Assembly: GCA_045128915.1 (NCBI GenBank)
Contig: JBGVIT010000006.1
Span: forward strand, 62,001-126,000
DNA: 64,000 nt
Direction: 5' to 3'
Source: RGIG9115 sp045128915
Lineage (GTDB): Bacteria; Bacillota; Clostridia; UBA1381
The number at the start of each line of letters is the position of its first letter. Within the stretch, counting starts at the first letter, position 1. A program made the translations under genes and the position numbers. Below, one piece after another: positions 17,231 to 25,333 of the stretch. The notes beneath the pieces are model-generated. The model saw only the letters and a program-made list of their open reading frames with translations, had not been told where the DNA came from and searched no databases.

Positions 17231-19601
17231 ACTAACAGACCTTTTGGGCAAAAAAATGCTGTTTACAGATGGCGCGATGGGAACAATGCTTCAGGCAATG
17301 GGACTTCCCGACGGATATTTACCTGATATCTGGGCTTTGGAAAATCCCGAAGCAATAAAAAAAGTCCATAAGGCATATATAGATGCAGGCTGTAATATTA
17401 TTACTACCGACACCTTTGGCAGTAACAGAATGAAGCTTGCTCCATACGGCAAAAGTGTTGAGGAAATTGTAACTTGTGCTGTGAGTGTTGCAAAAGAGGC
17501 GGCTTATGAAAGCGGTAGAGATGACGTTTTTGTAGCACTCGATTTAGGGCCTACGGGAAAGCTCCTTAAGCCGCTCGGTGACCTTGCATTTGAGGAAGCC
17601 GTAAGTCTTTTTGCGCAAATAGTTTGCGCAGGTGATAAAGCCGGAGCAGATGCCATAATAATTGAAACTATGAGCGACACCTACGAGATGAAAGCGGCAA
17701 TTCTTGCAGCAAAAGAAAACAGCACACTTCCCATACTCGCGACCATGGTATTTGATGAGAAAGGAAAGCTGTTGACCGGTGCTGATGTAACTGCTGCAGT
17801 TGCTTTGGTTGAAAGCATGGGCGTTGCTGCTTTAGGTCTTAATTGCGGTATGGGACCGGAAGCGATGAAGCCGGTACTTGAAAAGATGAAATCTGTTTCC
17901 ACATTGCCTTTGATAGTAAATCCCAATGCAGGACTTCCTAAAACAAAAGACGGAAAAACGTATTTTGATGTATCACCTGAGGAATTTGGCGATTCTATGA
18001 AAGAGCTGGCAAACAGCGCCGCAATAATCGGCGGATGCTGCGGTACTACGCCGGAGCATATAGCCTGCGCTGTAAAAAAATGCGCGCAGATTATACCGTC
18101 AAAGCCTGAGCAGAACAACAGCACATTCGTAACATCATATGCTTCTTTTGTTGAGATAGGCAATAAGCCCGTAATAATAGGCGAGCGTATAAATCCTACG
18201 GGTAAAAAACGATTCAAAGAAGCACTTCGCGCAGGTGACGGCGAATATATTCTTCGTGAAGCCATAGCTCAGGAGGATAAAGGCGCTCATATACTCGACA
18301 TAAATGTGGGACTTCCGGAAATTGATGAAGCTGCTGTTTTAAAGGATGCGGTAACGTCTGTGCAGAGAATAACAAAGCTTCCGTTGCAGATTGATACAAC
18401 TGATATTAAGGCTCTTGAGGGTGCTATGCGTGTTTATAACGGGAAACCGCTTGTAAACTCTGTAAACGGCACGAAAGAAAGTATAGACAGCGTTTTGCCT
18501 CTTGTTAAGAAATACGGCGGAGCTGTTGTAGCATTAACCCTCGATGAAAACGGCATACCGGAAACAGCAGAGGGAAGACTCTGTATTGCCCGACGTATAA
18601 TTAATGCAGCGGAGAAGATTGGCATAAAAAGAAGCGATATAATTGTTGATCCTCTTACTTTGCCAATCAGCGCAGACAGTTGCGCAGCTGATATTACTCT
18701 TGAGTCGTTGAAGCTTATTTCCCATGAGCTTGGCGTAAAGACAGTTCTTGGAGTATCAAATGTGTCATTCGGACTCCCATCAAGAAGTATAATAAATTCT
18801 TCTTTCTATACTCTGGCTCTTGAAAACGGACTAAGTGCAGGTATCATAAATCCATGCTCAAAGGAAATGATGCAGGCATATGAGGCATTTTGTGCGCTGA
18901 AAGGCTATGATGAAAACTGTGAAGCGTATATCAAAGGCAGAGAGGGTGAGGAAACCCCTGTACAGACTGTTTCCGATGGAGAAATGAGCCTTTGTGATGC
19001 CGTAATAAAAGGTATGTCCGATAAGGCGGGTGAGCTTGCACCGCTGCTTGCAAAGGAACGTGATGTGCTTGAAATAATCAATACCGAGCTTGTTCCTGCG
19101 CTTGATAAGGTGGGTGTGGGTTTTGAAGCAGGAACGATTTTTCTTCCGCAGCTGCTTATGAGTGCAGAAGCTGCAAAATCAGCCTTTGATGCATTAAGTC
19201 CTTTCCTTAAAAATGACTCAGAGTCCAATGATGATAAGAAAATTATTGTGTTGGCAACGGTTAAAGGTGATATACACGATATAGGAAAAAATATAGTAAA
19301 GGTACTGCTTGAAAATTATCGCTTCAAAGTGGTGGATTTGGGCAAAGATGTTTCGCCTGAGGAAATTGTCAATAAAATTCGTGAAGAAAATGCCACATTG
19401 GTTGGATTGAGTGCGTTGATGACTACAACTGTTCCTGCAATGAAAGAAACAATCGCTTTATTAAAACAAGAGCTGCCTGATGTAAAGTCAATGGTTGGCG
19501 GAGCTGTAATGACTGAGGAGTATGCGCAAATGATAGACGCAGATTTTTATTGCAAGGACGCAATGGAAGCTGTAAGATATGCACAAAAATTTTTCAAATA
19601 A
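17223..19601 (+). CDS. metH: Cobalamin-dependent methionine synthase, short form
   Basis: A 792-residue MetH with three modules. The homocysteine-binding barrel (about 1-290) has zinc cysteines C208 (LNCGMG) and C272/C273 (GGCCGTTP). The pterin/methyltetrahydrofolate barrel (about 310-580) has GERINPTGKKRF. The cobalamin module (about 590-792) has KGDIHDIGKNIV, with H685 as the lower cobalt ligand. It transfers methyl from 5-methyl-THF to homocysteine. The C-terminal SAM-dependent reactivation domain of E. coli MetH is absent, as is common in Clostridia, so reductive reactivation must come from another protein. The likely methyl-THF supplier, metF, starts at 63.2 kb. No SAM or cobalamin riboswitch is seen, because the gene is embedded behind addA. 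Confidence 0.95.
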   Translation: MSKLTDLLGKKMLFTDGAMGTMLQAMGLPDGYLPDIWALENPEAIKKVHKAYIDAGCNIITTDTFGSNRMKLAPYGKSVEEIVTCAVSVAKEAAYESGRDDVFVALDLGPTGKLLKPLGDLAFEEAVSLFAQIVCAGDKAGADAIIIETMSDTYEMKAAILAAKENSTLPILATMVFDEKGKLLTGADVTAAVALVESMGVAALGLNCGMGPEAMKPVLEKMKSVSTLPLIVNPNAGLPKTKDGKTYFDVSPEEFGDSMKELANSAAIIGGCCGTTPEHIACAVKKCAQIIPSKPEQNNSTFVTSYASFVEIGNKPVIIGERINPTGKKRFKEALRAGDGEYILREAIAQEDKGAHILDINVGLPEIDEAAVLKDAVTSVQRITKLPLQIDTTDIKALEGAMRVYNGKPLVNSVNGTKESIDSVLPLVKKYGGAVVALTLDENGIPETAEGRLCIARRIINAAEKIGIKRSDIIVDPLTLPISADSCAADITLESLKLISHELGVKTVLGVSNVSFGLPSRSIINSSFYTLALENGLSAGIINPCSKEMMQAYEAFCALKGYDENCEAYIKGREGEETPVQTVSDGEMSLCDAVIKGMSDKAGELAPLLAKERDVLEIINTELVPALDKVGVGFEAGTIFLPQLLMSAEAAKSAFDALSPFLKNDSESNDDKKIIVLATVKGDIHDIGKNIVKVLLENYRFKVVDLGKDVSPEEIVNKIREENATLVGLSALMTTTVPAMKETIALLKQELPDVKSMVGGAVMTEEYAQMIDADFYCKDAMEAVRYAQKFFK

Positions 19602-19603
19602 TT

Positions 19604-19631
19604 AAAAAGCACACAGTTGTGTGCTTTTTTT
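19604..19631 (+). terminator. Intrinsic terminator after metH
   Basis: Stem AAAAAGCACAC/GTGTGC plus T-run with an AGTT loop: a strong GC-core hairpin with seven or more T residues, two bases after the metH stop. Confidence 0.92.
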
Positions 19632-19680
19632 ATAAATCCTGCGCATAATAAACACAAATACATGAAAAGGAATTTATAAT

Positions 19681-21489
19681 ATGTGTGGTATAATCGGATA
19701 CGTAGGATATAAAAATGCAGCGCCAATTTTGCTCGAGGGACTTTCAAGGCTTGAATACAGAGGCTATGATTCTGCAGGGGTTGCTACGCTTTCTTCCGGA
19801 AAACTGAATGTAGCCAAAACAAAAGGCCGCATTTGTGCGCTCTCAAATCAAATCAAAAAGGGCGAATTATTAAATGGGAGCATTGGTATAGGTCATACAC
19901 GCTGGGCAACTCACGGTGAGCCGACCTATGAAAATTCACACCCACACGTTTCTTATGGCAGAATGTTTGCTGTTGTTCATAATGGGATTATTGAAAATTA
20001 TAAGCATCTTAAGGACATGCTTATAGAAAAAGGCATAGAATTTGTATCACAAACTGATACAGAAGTAATTGCGCACTTGCTTGAATACTATTATGACGGT
20101 GATATATTAAAAGCTGTTTCAAAGGTTACCCGCTGTATAGAAGGCTCGTACAGCTTGGGAATAATTTGCGTAAATAATCCTGATTGTATCTATGCGGCAA
20201 AAAAATCAAGCCCAATGATAATAGGTGTTGGTGAAAATGAAAGCTTTATTGCATCAGATGCGTCTGCTGTTCCGGTAAAGACGGCATATTATCTTGATGA
20301 CGGAGAAATAGCTGTTATTGAAGCTGACAGAATAACAGTCATGAACTCATCACTTGAACCGATTACAAAAAAAGAGCATCTTCTACACAATCATATTCAG
20401 TCAACTGACAAAAAAGGCTATGAGCATTATATGATGAAAGAGATTGACCAACAGCCTGAAGTGGTGAAAAAGACACTTGATTCAATGTATAAAGACGGGA
20501 AAGTGTGTTTTGAAAAGCTGAAGCTTACAAAAAACATCAATATGATATATATAATTGCCTGCGGCACATCATATCATGTGGGAGTTGTAGGAAAGTATAT
20601 TATTGAAAAGCTTTGCCGCATACCCACAGAAGCCATAATAGCCTCTGAATTCAGATATACAGATTCGGTAATAGGAAGTAATGATTTGGCTGTTTTAATT
20701 AGTCAATCGGGAGAAACTGCCGATACTATTGCGGCACTTAAGGAAGCAAAATCAAAGGGAGCAAAAACCTTAGCTATTGTAAATGTCCAAGACAGCACCA
20801 TTGCCAATGAAGCGGACAACGTAATATATACTCTTGCAGGTCAGGAAATAGCTGTCGCTTCCACAAAAGCTTATTCTACACAGCTTGCGGCTGTTTATAT
20901 GCTTGCCCTTTATTTTGCAGATGTGCTGGATACCATATCGCCTGATACGTATAAACAATACATGAACGAGCTTATGAATATTCCTTCAAAGCTTGAAACC
21001 ATTCTTAATTCAAAGGAAAAAATAAAAAGGCTTGCGTATAATTATCAAAATTGCAAATCAGTATTTTTTATGGGCAGAAACCTTGATTATGCAGTAAGTA
21101 TGGAAGGTTCGCTGAAGCTTAAGGAAATATCATACATCCATAGCGAAGCTTATGCAGCAGGCGAGCTTAAACACGGAACAATATCGCTTGTAGAAAAGGA
21201 CACCCTTGTAGTAGTGCCGTTAACTGTGGAGAAAACCTTTGATAAAACAGTCAGTAACATAGAGGAAGTAAGAGCCAGAGGTGGTGAGGTAATTGTTATA
21301 TGCCCTGCGAATAAGCTTGGGGATATAGATAGTAACTATTACTCTGTAAGTATTCCTGAAACGCCGGATTTGTTCTCGCCGTTTTTGTCTGTTGTTCCGC
21401 TTCAGATTTTTGCATATTATGTGGCGTATTTCAGAGGTTGTGATATAGATAAGCCAAGAAATCTTGCAAAGTCTGTTACGGTAGAATAA
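19681..21489 (+). CDS. glmS: Glucosamine-6-phosphate synthase (isomerising)
   Basis: A 602-residue glutamine:fructose-6-phosphate aminotransferase, the entry enzyme for UDP-GlcNAc. The class II glutaminase domain starts with the catalytic cysteine after Met removal (MCGIIGYVGY) and has GHTRWATHGEP and HNGIIENY. Two SIS domains follow, with IACGTSYHVGVVG, SQSGETADT and ASTKAYSTQ. The C-terminal end NLAKSVTVE is the usual family terminus. The 50-bp upstream gap is too short for the glmS ribozyme and shows none of its core. It feeds the wall-polymer and exopolysaccharide genes in this window. Confidence 0.97.
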   Translation: MCGIIGYVGYKNAAPILLEGLSRLEYRGYDSAGVATLSSGKLNVAKTKGRICALSNQIKKGELLNGSIGIGHTRWATHGEPTYENSHPHVSYGRMFAVVHNGIIENYKHLKDMLIEKGIEFVSQTDTEVIAHLLEYYYDGDILKAVSKVTRCIEGSYSLGIICVNNPDCIYAAKKSSPMIIGVGENESFIASDASAVPVKTAYYLDDGEIAVIEADRITVMNSSLEPITKKEHLLHNHIQSTDKKGYEHYMMKEIDQQPEVVKKTLDSMYKDGKVCFEKLKLTKNINMIYIIACGTSYHVGVVGKYIIEKLCRIPTEAIIASEFRYTDSVIGSNDLAVLISQSGETADTIAALKEAKSKGAKTLAIVNVQDSTIANEADNVIYTLAGQEIAVASTKAYSTQLAAVYMLALYFADVLDTISPDTYKQYMNELMNIPSKLETILNSKEKIKRLAYNYQNCKSVFFMGRNLDYAVSMEGSLKLKEISYIHSEAYAAGELKHGTISLVEKDTLVVVPLTVEKTFDKTVSNIEEVRARGGEVIVICPANKLGDIDSNYYSVSIPETPDLFSPFLSVVPLQIFAYYVAYFRGCDIDKPRNLAKSVTVE

Positions 21490-21527
21490 GAATATATATT
21501 AAATTATGATTACTTCAATGAAATTTA

Positions 21528-21556
21528 TTGATTTACTTCGGTTTTTGTGATATACT
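21528..21556 (+). promoter_or_regulatory. Promoter upstream of the NSS symporter
   Basis: TTGATT (21528-21533), a 17-bp spacer and TATACT (21551-21556) with an extended -10 TG (21548-21549). It lies 31 bp before the symporter start. Confidence 0.65.
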
Positions 21557-21586
21557 GTTATAAATCAGTATTATTGGAGGTTAATT

Positions 21587-22942
21587 ATGGAAAACAAAAG
21601 AAGTAGTTTTACCGGCAAAATAGGCTTTGTACTTGCAGCGGCAGGTTCAGCAGTCGGCTTGGGAAATATATGGAGATTTCCGTATCTTGCAGCTAATTAC
21701 GGAGGCGGTATTTTTTTACTTGTGTATCTTGTGCTTGCTGTAACTTTTGGCTTTGCTCTTATGACAGCAGAGGTTGCAATAGGTAGAAAAACAGGACTTA
21801 GTGCTATTGAAGCATTTAAGAAGTTAAAAAGTAAATGGGCATTTATAGGATATATCGAAGCTTTGATACCTATTATAATTCTTCCGTATTATTCGGTTAT
21901 CGGCGGCTGGGTAACAAAATATCTGTTTGAATTTACAGTAGGAAACGGTGCCGCAACTGCTGCAGACAGCTTTTTTGGCGGATTTATAGGACAGCCTGTA
22001 TCACCACTTGTCTGGTTTGCAATTTTTATCGGTATAACAGCGCTTATAGTCTGGTTCGGTGTAGAAAAGGGCGTAGAGAAAGTCAGCAGAATAATGATGC
22101 CTGTGCTTGTGGTATTGTCTGTTATTATAGCTGTGTATGTTGCGTTTATTCCTGGTGCTAAAGACGGAATTTTGTGGTATGTTCTTCCTGATTTCAGCCG
22201 TTTCTCGTTTACAACTGTGCTTGCGGCTATGGGACAGCTTTTCTATTCAATGTCACTGTCAATGGGCATCATGATAACATACGGCTCATACATGAAAAAG
22301 GACGTAAACTTAGAATCATCAGTAAGACAAATTGAAATTTTTGACACAGCTATTGCATTCATTGCAGGCCTTATGATAATTCCTGCAGTATTTGCTTTTT
22401 CAGGCGGAAATGAGGAAGCTCTCGGAAAAGGTCCGGGACTTATGTTTGTTACACTTCCCAAAGTGTTTGAAAGCATGGTTGGCGGCAGAATAGTAGGATT
22501 GTTGTTCTTTGTGCTGGTTCTCTTTGCGGCACTTACATCTTCAATTTCTCTTATGGAAACAGTTGTATCCATATTCAGAGACAAGCTTGGACTTTCAAGA
22601 AATAAAGCTTGCTTGGCAGTTCTTGCAATTTCATTGATTTTAGGAATTCCGTCATCTCTCGGTAATGGTATCTGGAGCGGAATCAAGCTTATAGGTATGG
22701 ATTTCCTCACATTCTTTGATTTTATAAGTAACAGCGTTCTTATGCCTGTTGTTGCATTCTTAACTTGTATTTTCATTGGCTATATTGTAAAGCCAAAGAC
22801 GGTTATTGAAGAAGTTGAGCTTACGGGCAAATTTAAGGCAAAGGGATTATTTGTTGTAGTAATTAAATATTTTGCACCCATATGTATAGCGCTCATCCTT
22901 ATATGCTCTATATTGGAGGCTATGGGCGTTATGAGTATTTGA
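21587..22942 (+). CDS. Neurotransmitter:sodium symporter (NSS) family transporter
   Basis: A 451-residue membrane protein of the NSS (SNF, TC 2.A.22) family, which imports amino acids or related amines with Na+. The TM1 sodium/substrate signature GSAVGLGNIWRFPY is present, followed by ANYGGGIFLLVYL. Later helices carry FYSMSLSMGIMITYGSY and FAALTSSISLMETVVS (TM8 region). Length and about eleven to twelve hydrophobic segments match bacterial members such as LeuT relatives. The substrate cannot be read from the sequence. It has its own promoter and terminator, so it is monocistronic. The ribosome site is GGAGG before the ATG. Confidence 0.93.
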   Translation: MENKRSSFTGKIGFVLAAAGSAVGLGNIWRFPYLAANYGGGIFLLVYLVLAVTFGFALMTAEVAIGRKTGLSAIEAFKKLKSKWAFIGYIEALIPIIILPYYSVIGGWVTKYLFEFTVGNGAATAADSFFGGFIGQPVSPLVWFAIFIGITALIVWFGVEKGVEKVSRIMMPVLVVLSVIIAVYVAFIPGAKDGILWYVLPDFSRFSFTTVLAAMGQLFYSMSLSMGIMITYGSYMKKDVNLESSVRQIEIFDTAIAFIAGLMIIPAVFAFSGGNEEALGKGPGLMFVTLPKVFESMVGGRIVGLLFFVLVLFAALTSSISLMETVVSIFRDKLGLSRNKACLAVLAISLILGIPSSLGNGIWSGIKLIGMDFLTFFDFISNSVLMPVVAFLTCIFIGYIVKPKTVIEEVELTGKFKAKGLFVVVIKYFAPICIALILICSILEAMGVMSI

Positions 22943-22951
22943 TGATTATCC

Positions 22952-22989
22952 AAACAGAAATCCGCAGATGCGGATTTCTGTTTTTTTTT
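22952..22989 (+). terminator. Intrinsic terminator after the symporter
   Basis: A perfect 14-bp stem AAACAGAAATCCGC with its complement, loop AGAT and nine T residues: a textbook terminator. Confidence 0.95.
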
Positions 22990-23083
22990 GTTGTAAATTT
23001 ACACTAAAAAATTCTATACTTCGAGTTATTTTTCAAAAAAATGTAAAAAAAGAAATTACCAACAAAAAAATATTCTTATGTTC

Positions 23084-23112
23084 TTGACATAAGTCTTTGA
23101 ATATGGTATCAT
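23084..23112 (+). promoter_or_regulatory. Sigma-A promoter of the ilvE leader
   Basis: TTGACA (23084-23089), a 17-bp spacer and TATCAT (23107-23112). It lies 35 bp before the leader peptide start, giving a leader transcript of about 250 nt before ilvE. Confidence 0.75.
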
Positions 23113-23147
23113 TTATTAAAGTAATTCAGGAAGGTTTGGATGTTGTA

Positions 23148-23267
23148 ATGAGTTTAGTAGCGACTTTGTTCAGCGACAACATAATAATTATAAGCGCGCT
23201 AATTATTGCCATTGCGATTATTAGTGCTGATTGTGGTGCCGTTAAGTCTTTAAAGGTTGGTTGCTGA
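23148..23267 (+). CDS. Ile/Leu/Val-rich leader peptide for ilvE attenuation
   Basis: A 39-residue frame starting at ATG 23148 (weak site AGGAAGG upstream) and ending TGA 23265-23267. Nine residues are isoleucine (positions 12-15, 19, 20, 22, 24 and 25), four are leucine and three are valine, clustered in the middle. The following Cys-Gly-Ala-Val-Lys codons contain the RNA segment that can form the antiterminator. Composition and placement match the leader peptides of enterobacterial ilv operons, in which ribosome stalling at Ile/Val/Leu codons reports uncharged tRNA. A short transmembrane peptide is the alternative, but the flanking alternative hairpins favour attenuation. Confidence 0.8.
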   Translation: MSLVATLFSDNIIIISALIIAIAIISADCGAVKSLKVGC

Positions 23268-23333
23268 ATATTACAATTATTTAAATGCATTGTTTACCAA
23301 TTAAAAGCTTACGGCACAAGCCGTAAGCTTTTT
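23236..23333 (+). promoter_or_regulatory. Transcription attenuator controlling ilvE
   Basis: The terminator has stem AAAAGCTTACGGC (23303-23315), loop ACAA and the complementary arm ending in T residues (23320-23333). The antiterminator pairs GTGCCGTTAAG (23236-23246, inside the leader frame) with CTTACGGCAC (23308-23317), ten pairs with one bulged T. The two helices share the 23308-23315 arm and exclude each other. A ribosome stalled on the last Ile codons (about 14 nt upstream of 23236) leaves the antiterminator free. A ribosome at the stop codon covers 23236-23246 and lets the terminator form. Confidence 0.8.
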
Positions 23334-23370
23334 CTGAATTAAAAAAACAAGAAAAAAGAGGCGTCTTATT

Positions 23371-24435
23371 ATGGAAATTAAAATCACAAGAACAACACAG
23401 CCAAAACAAAAGCCCGCACCGGGTACAAAGCTTGGTTTCGGTAAGATTTTTACCGACCATATGTTTGTAATGAACTATACCGAAGGTAAAGGTTGGCACG
23501 ATGCAAGAATAGTGCCTTATGCACCTATTTCTCTTGATCCTTCATGTATGGTATTCCATTACGGTCAGGAAATGTTCGAAGGTCTTAAAGCATATCGTGG
23601 TGCTGACGGCAAGGCAAGACTGTTCAGACCTGATATGAATGCAAAGCGTGCCAATAAGAGTAACGAAAGACTTTGTATTCCTGAAATTCCTGAAGAGGAT
23701 TTTGTAGAAGCAGTTAAGGCGGTAGTGAAGGTTGATGAGGATTGGATTCCTGAAGATGACGGAACATCTTTGTATATCAGACCTTTTGTAATTGCAACAG
23801 ATGAATTTCTTGGTGTTGCGCCTTCAAAGACATATATGTTCATTATCATACTTGCTCCAAGCGGTGCATATTATGAAAACGGTCTTGCACCCGTGGGCAT
23901 CTGGATTGAGGACGACTACGTAAGAGCAGTTAAGGGTGGTATGGGCTTTGCAAAGACCGGCGGTAACTATGCAGCAAGTCTTGCAGCTCAGGTAAAGGCT
24001 CACGACGACGGATATTCTCAGGTGCTTTGGCTTGACGGCGTTGAAAGAAAGTATATCGAAGAAGTTGGAGCGATGAATATTTTCTTCAAGCTTGACGGAA
24101 AAATTGTAACTCCTATGCTCAACGGAAGTATCCTTCCCGGTGTAACAAGAAACTCTGTAATCCAGCTTTGTAAGTCTTTGGGCTACGAAGTAGAGGAAAG
24201 AAAGGTTTCAGTTGACGAGCTTGTAGAAGCTGCTAAAAACGGAACATTAGAAGAATGTTTCGGAACAGGTACAGCAGCAGTAATCTCTCCCGTTGGTAAG
24301 CTCAGATACAAAGATGATGTATTTGAAATCAACAACAACGAAATCGGTGCAGTAAGCCAGAAACTTTACGACACAATCACCGGTATTCAATGGGGAAAAT
24401 GCGAGGATGAGTTTAATTGGACAATAACTCTTTAA
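23371..24435 (+). CDS. ilvE: Branched-chain amino acid aminotransferase
   Basis: A 354-residue fold-type IV PLP enzyme of the IlvE type, which interconverts Val, Leu and Ile with their 2-oxo acids. Family features are FHYGQEMFEGLKAYRG near the N-terminus, RPFVIATDEFLGV, the PLP lysine region GGMGFAKTGGNYAASL, the LWLDGVERKYIEEVGAMN block and the C-terminal GTGTAAVISPVG with GIQWGK. Length matches the eukaryote-like BCAT II subgroup. It lies directly behind an Ile-rich attenuator and overlaps the next gene by 19 bp. The context therefore points to regulated branched-chain amino-acid synthesis linked to the downstream oxidoreductase. Confidence 0.95.
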   Translation: MEIKITRTTQPKQKPAPGTKLGFGKIFTDHMFVMNYTEGKGWHDARIVPYAPISLDPSCMVFHYGQEMFEGLKAYRGADGKARLFRPDMNAKRANKSNERLCIPEIPEEDFVEAVKAVVKVDEDWIPEDDGTSLYIRPFVIATDEFLGVAPSKTYMFIIILAPSGAYYENGLAPVGIWIEDDYVRAVKGGMGFAKTGGNYAASLAAQVKAHDDGYSQVLWLDGVERKYIEEVGAMNIFFKLDGKIVTPMLNGSILPGVTRNSVIQLCKSLGYEVEERKVSVDELVEAAKNGTLEECFGTGTAAVISPVGKLRYKDDVFEINNNEIGAVSQKLYDTITGIQWGKCEDEFNWTITL

Positions 24436-25103
24436 AATATAAAAGAATTTCTGTTTTCGTAGGTCACTACGGAAGCGGCAAAACAAATGTAGCTTTAAAC
24501 TACGCTCTTTCCGTAAGGGAACATGAAAAGCACGTAGCAGTAGCTGACCTTGATATTGTAAATCCGTATTTCAGGACTCAGGATAGTGCTAAAATGCTTG
24601 AAGATAAAGGCATTCGCCTTATTTCATCAGAATTTGCAGGTTCAAATGTGGATTTGCCCGCGCTTCCGGCAGATGTTTATACTATATCTCATAACCACGA
24701 TATATATGCGGTGATGGATGTTGGTGGCGATGACAGAGGTGCGTTGGCACTTGGAAGATATGTTCCTGCAATAGTAGAAGAAAATAATTATAACGTATTT
24801 TTTGTTATTAACAAATTCAGACCTCTTACAAAAACTCCCGAACTTACAGTCGAGGTGCTTCGTGAGGTGGAGCAAGCGGCAGGCATAAAGGTTACTGCGC
24901 TTATAAACAACTCCAATCTCGGCGAGGATACCACGTGTGAAGATATAGAAGGCTCTGCAAAATATGCAGAAGAAGTAAGCAGGCTTTCAGGAATTCCTGT
25001 TGCATTTACAACGGTGCGTGAGGATTTGAGTGAAAAGGTGAATTTGGATAACATAATGCCTATAAGGTTGTATGTACAACAAAGCTGGCAAAAGGAGGTA
25101 TAA
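24417..25103 (+). CDS. P-loop ATPase (MinD/ParA/CobQ-like)
   Basis: A 228-residue protein starting at TTG 24417, with GAGGATGAG as its ribosome site inside ilvE. The Walker A is FVGHYGSGKTNVAL (residues about 14-27). A deviant Walker-type ADLDIVNPYFRTQD follows the SIMIBI-class pattern, and VMDVGGDDRGALALG looks like the switch region. A late N-(K/N) base-recognition motif is seen as VINKF. The specific role is unknown. Its location between ilvE and the ferredoxin subunit of the oxidoreductase suggests assembly, maturation or regulation of that enzyme, as SIMIBI ATPases often deliver metal clusters. This is inference from context only. Confidence 0.75.
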   Translation: MDNNSLKYKRISVFVGHYGSGKTNVALNYALSVREHEKHVAVADLDIVNPYFRTQDSAKMLEDKGIRLISSEFAGSNVDLPALPADVYTISHNHDIYAVMDVGGDDRGALALGRYVPAIVEENNYNVFFVINKFRPLTKTPELTVEVLREVEQAAGIKVTALINNSNLGEDTTCEDIEGSAKYAEEVSRLSGIPVAFTTVREDLSEKVNLDNIMPIRLYVQQSWQKEV

Positions 25104-25108
25104 TACTT

Positions 25109-25312
25109 ATGGCAAAGGTAACTTTTAAAAAGGATTTGTGTAAGGGTTGCGGACTTTGTGTTGGCGCTTGCCCAAAGCATATTGTAGAGCTTACAGGTGA
25201 AATAAATGCAAAAGGATATCATCCAGCTGCTGTAACAGATCCTGAGCAGTGTATTGGCTGTGCATTCTGTGCAACAATGTGTCCTGATTGCGTAATTACA
25301 GTAGAAAAATAA
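25109..25312 (+). CDS. 2-oxoacid:ferredoxin oxidoreductase, 2[4Fe-4S] delta subunit
   Basis: A 67-residue ferredoxin-type subunit with two classical clusters: CKGCGLCVGACP and CIGCAFCATMCPD. A strong ribosome site (AAAGGAGGT) precedes the ATG. It carries electrons between the TPP enzyme and soluble ferredoxin. As the first gene of a D-A-B-C run it matches the KorDABC/VorDABC layout. Confidence 0.92.
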   Translation: MAKVTFKKDLCKGCGLCVGACPKHIVELTGEINAKGYHPAAVTDPEQCIGCAFCATMCPDCVITVEK

Positions 25313-25333
25313 TTTGAGAAAGGATTGAATTCA

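Noticed and set aside
17681..18265. A 194-codon minus-strand frame inside metH
   Set aside because: It is fully antisense to conserved MetH domains and shows no motifs or promoter.
19632..19680. Possible glmS ribozyme upstream of glmS
   Set aside because: Only about 50 bp separate the metH terminator from glmS. The ribozyme needs about 150 nt and its core is not seen.
22990..23370. T-box leader for ilvE
   Set aside because: No T-box consensus (TGGnACCGCG type) or specifier-loop architecture is present. The evidence fits a leader-peptide attenuator instead.
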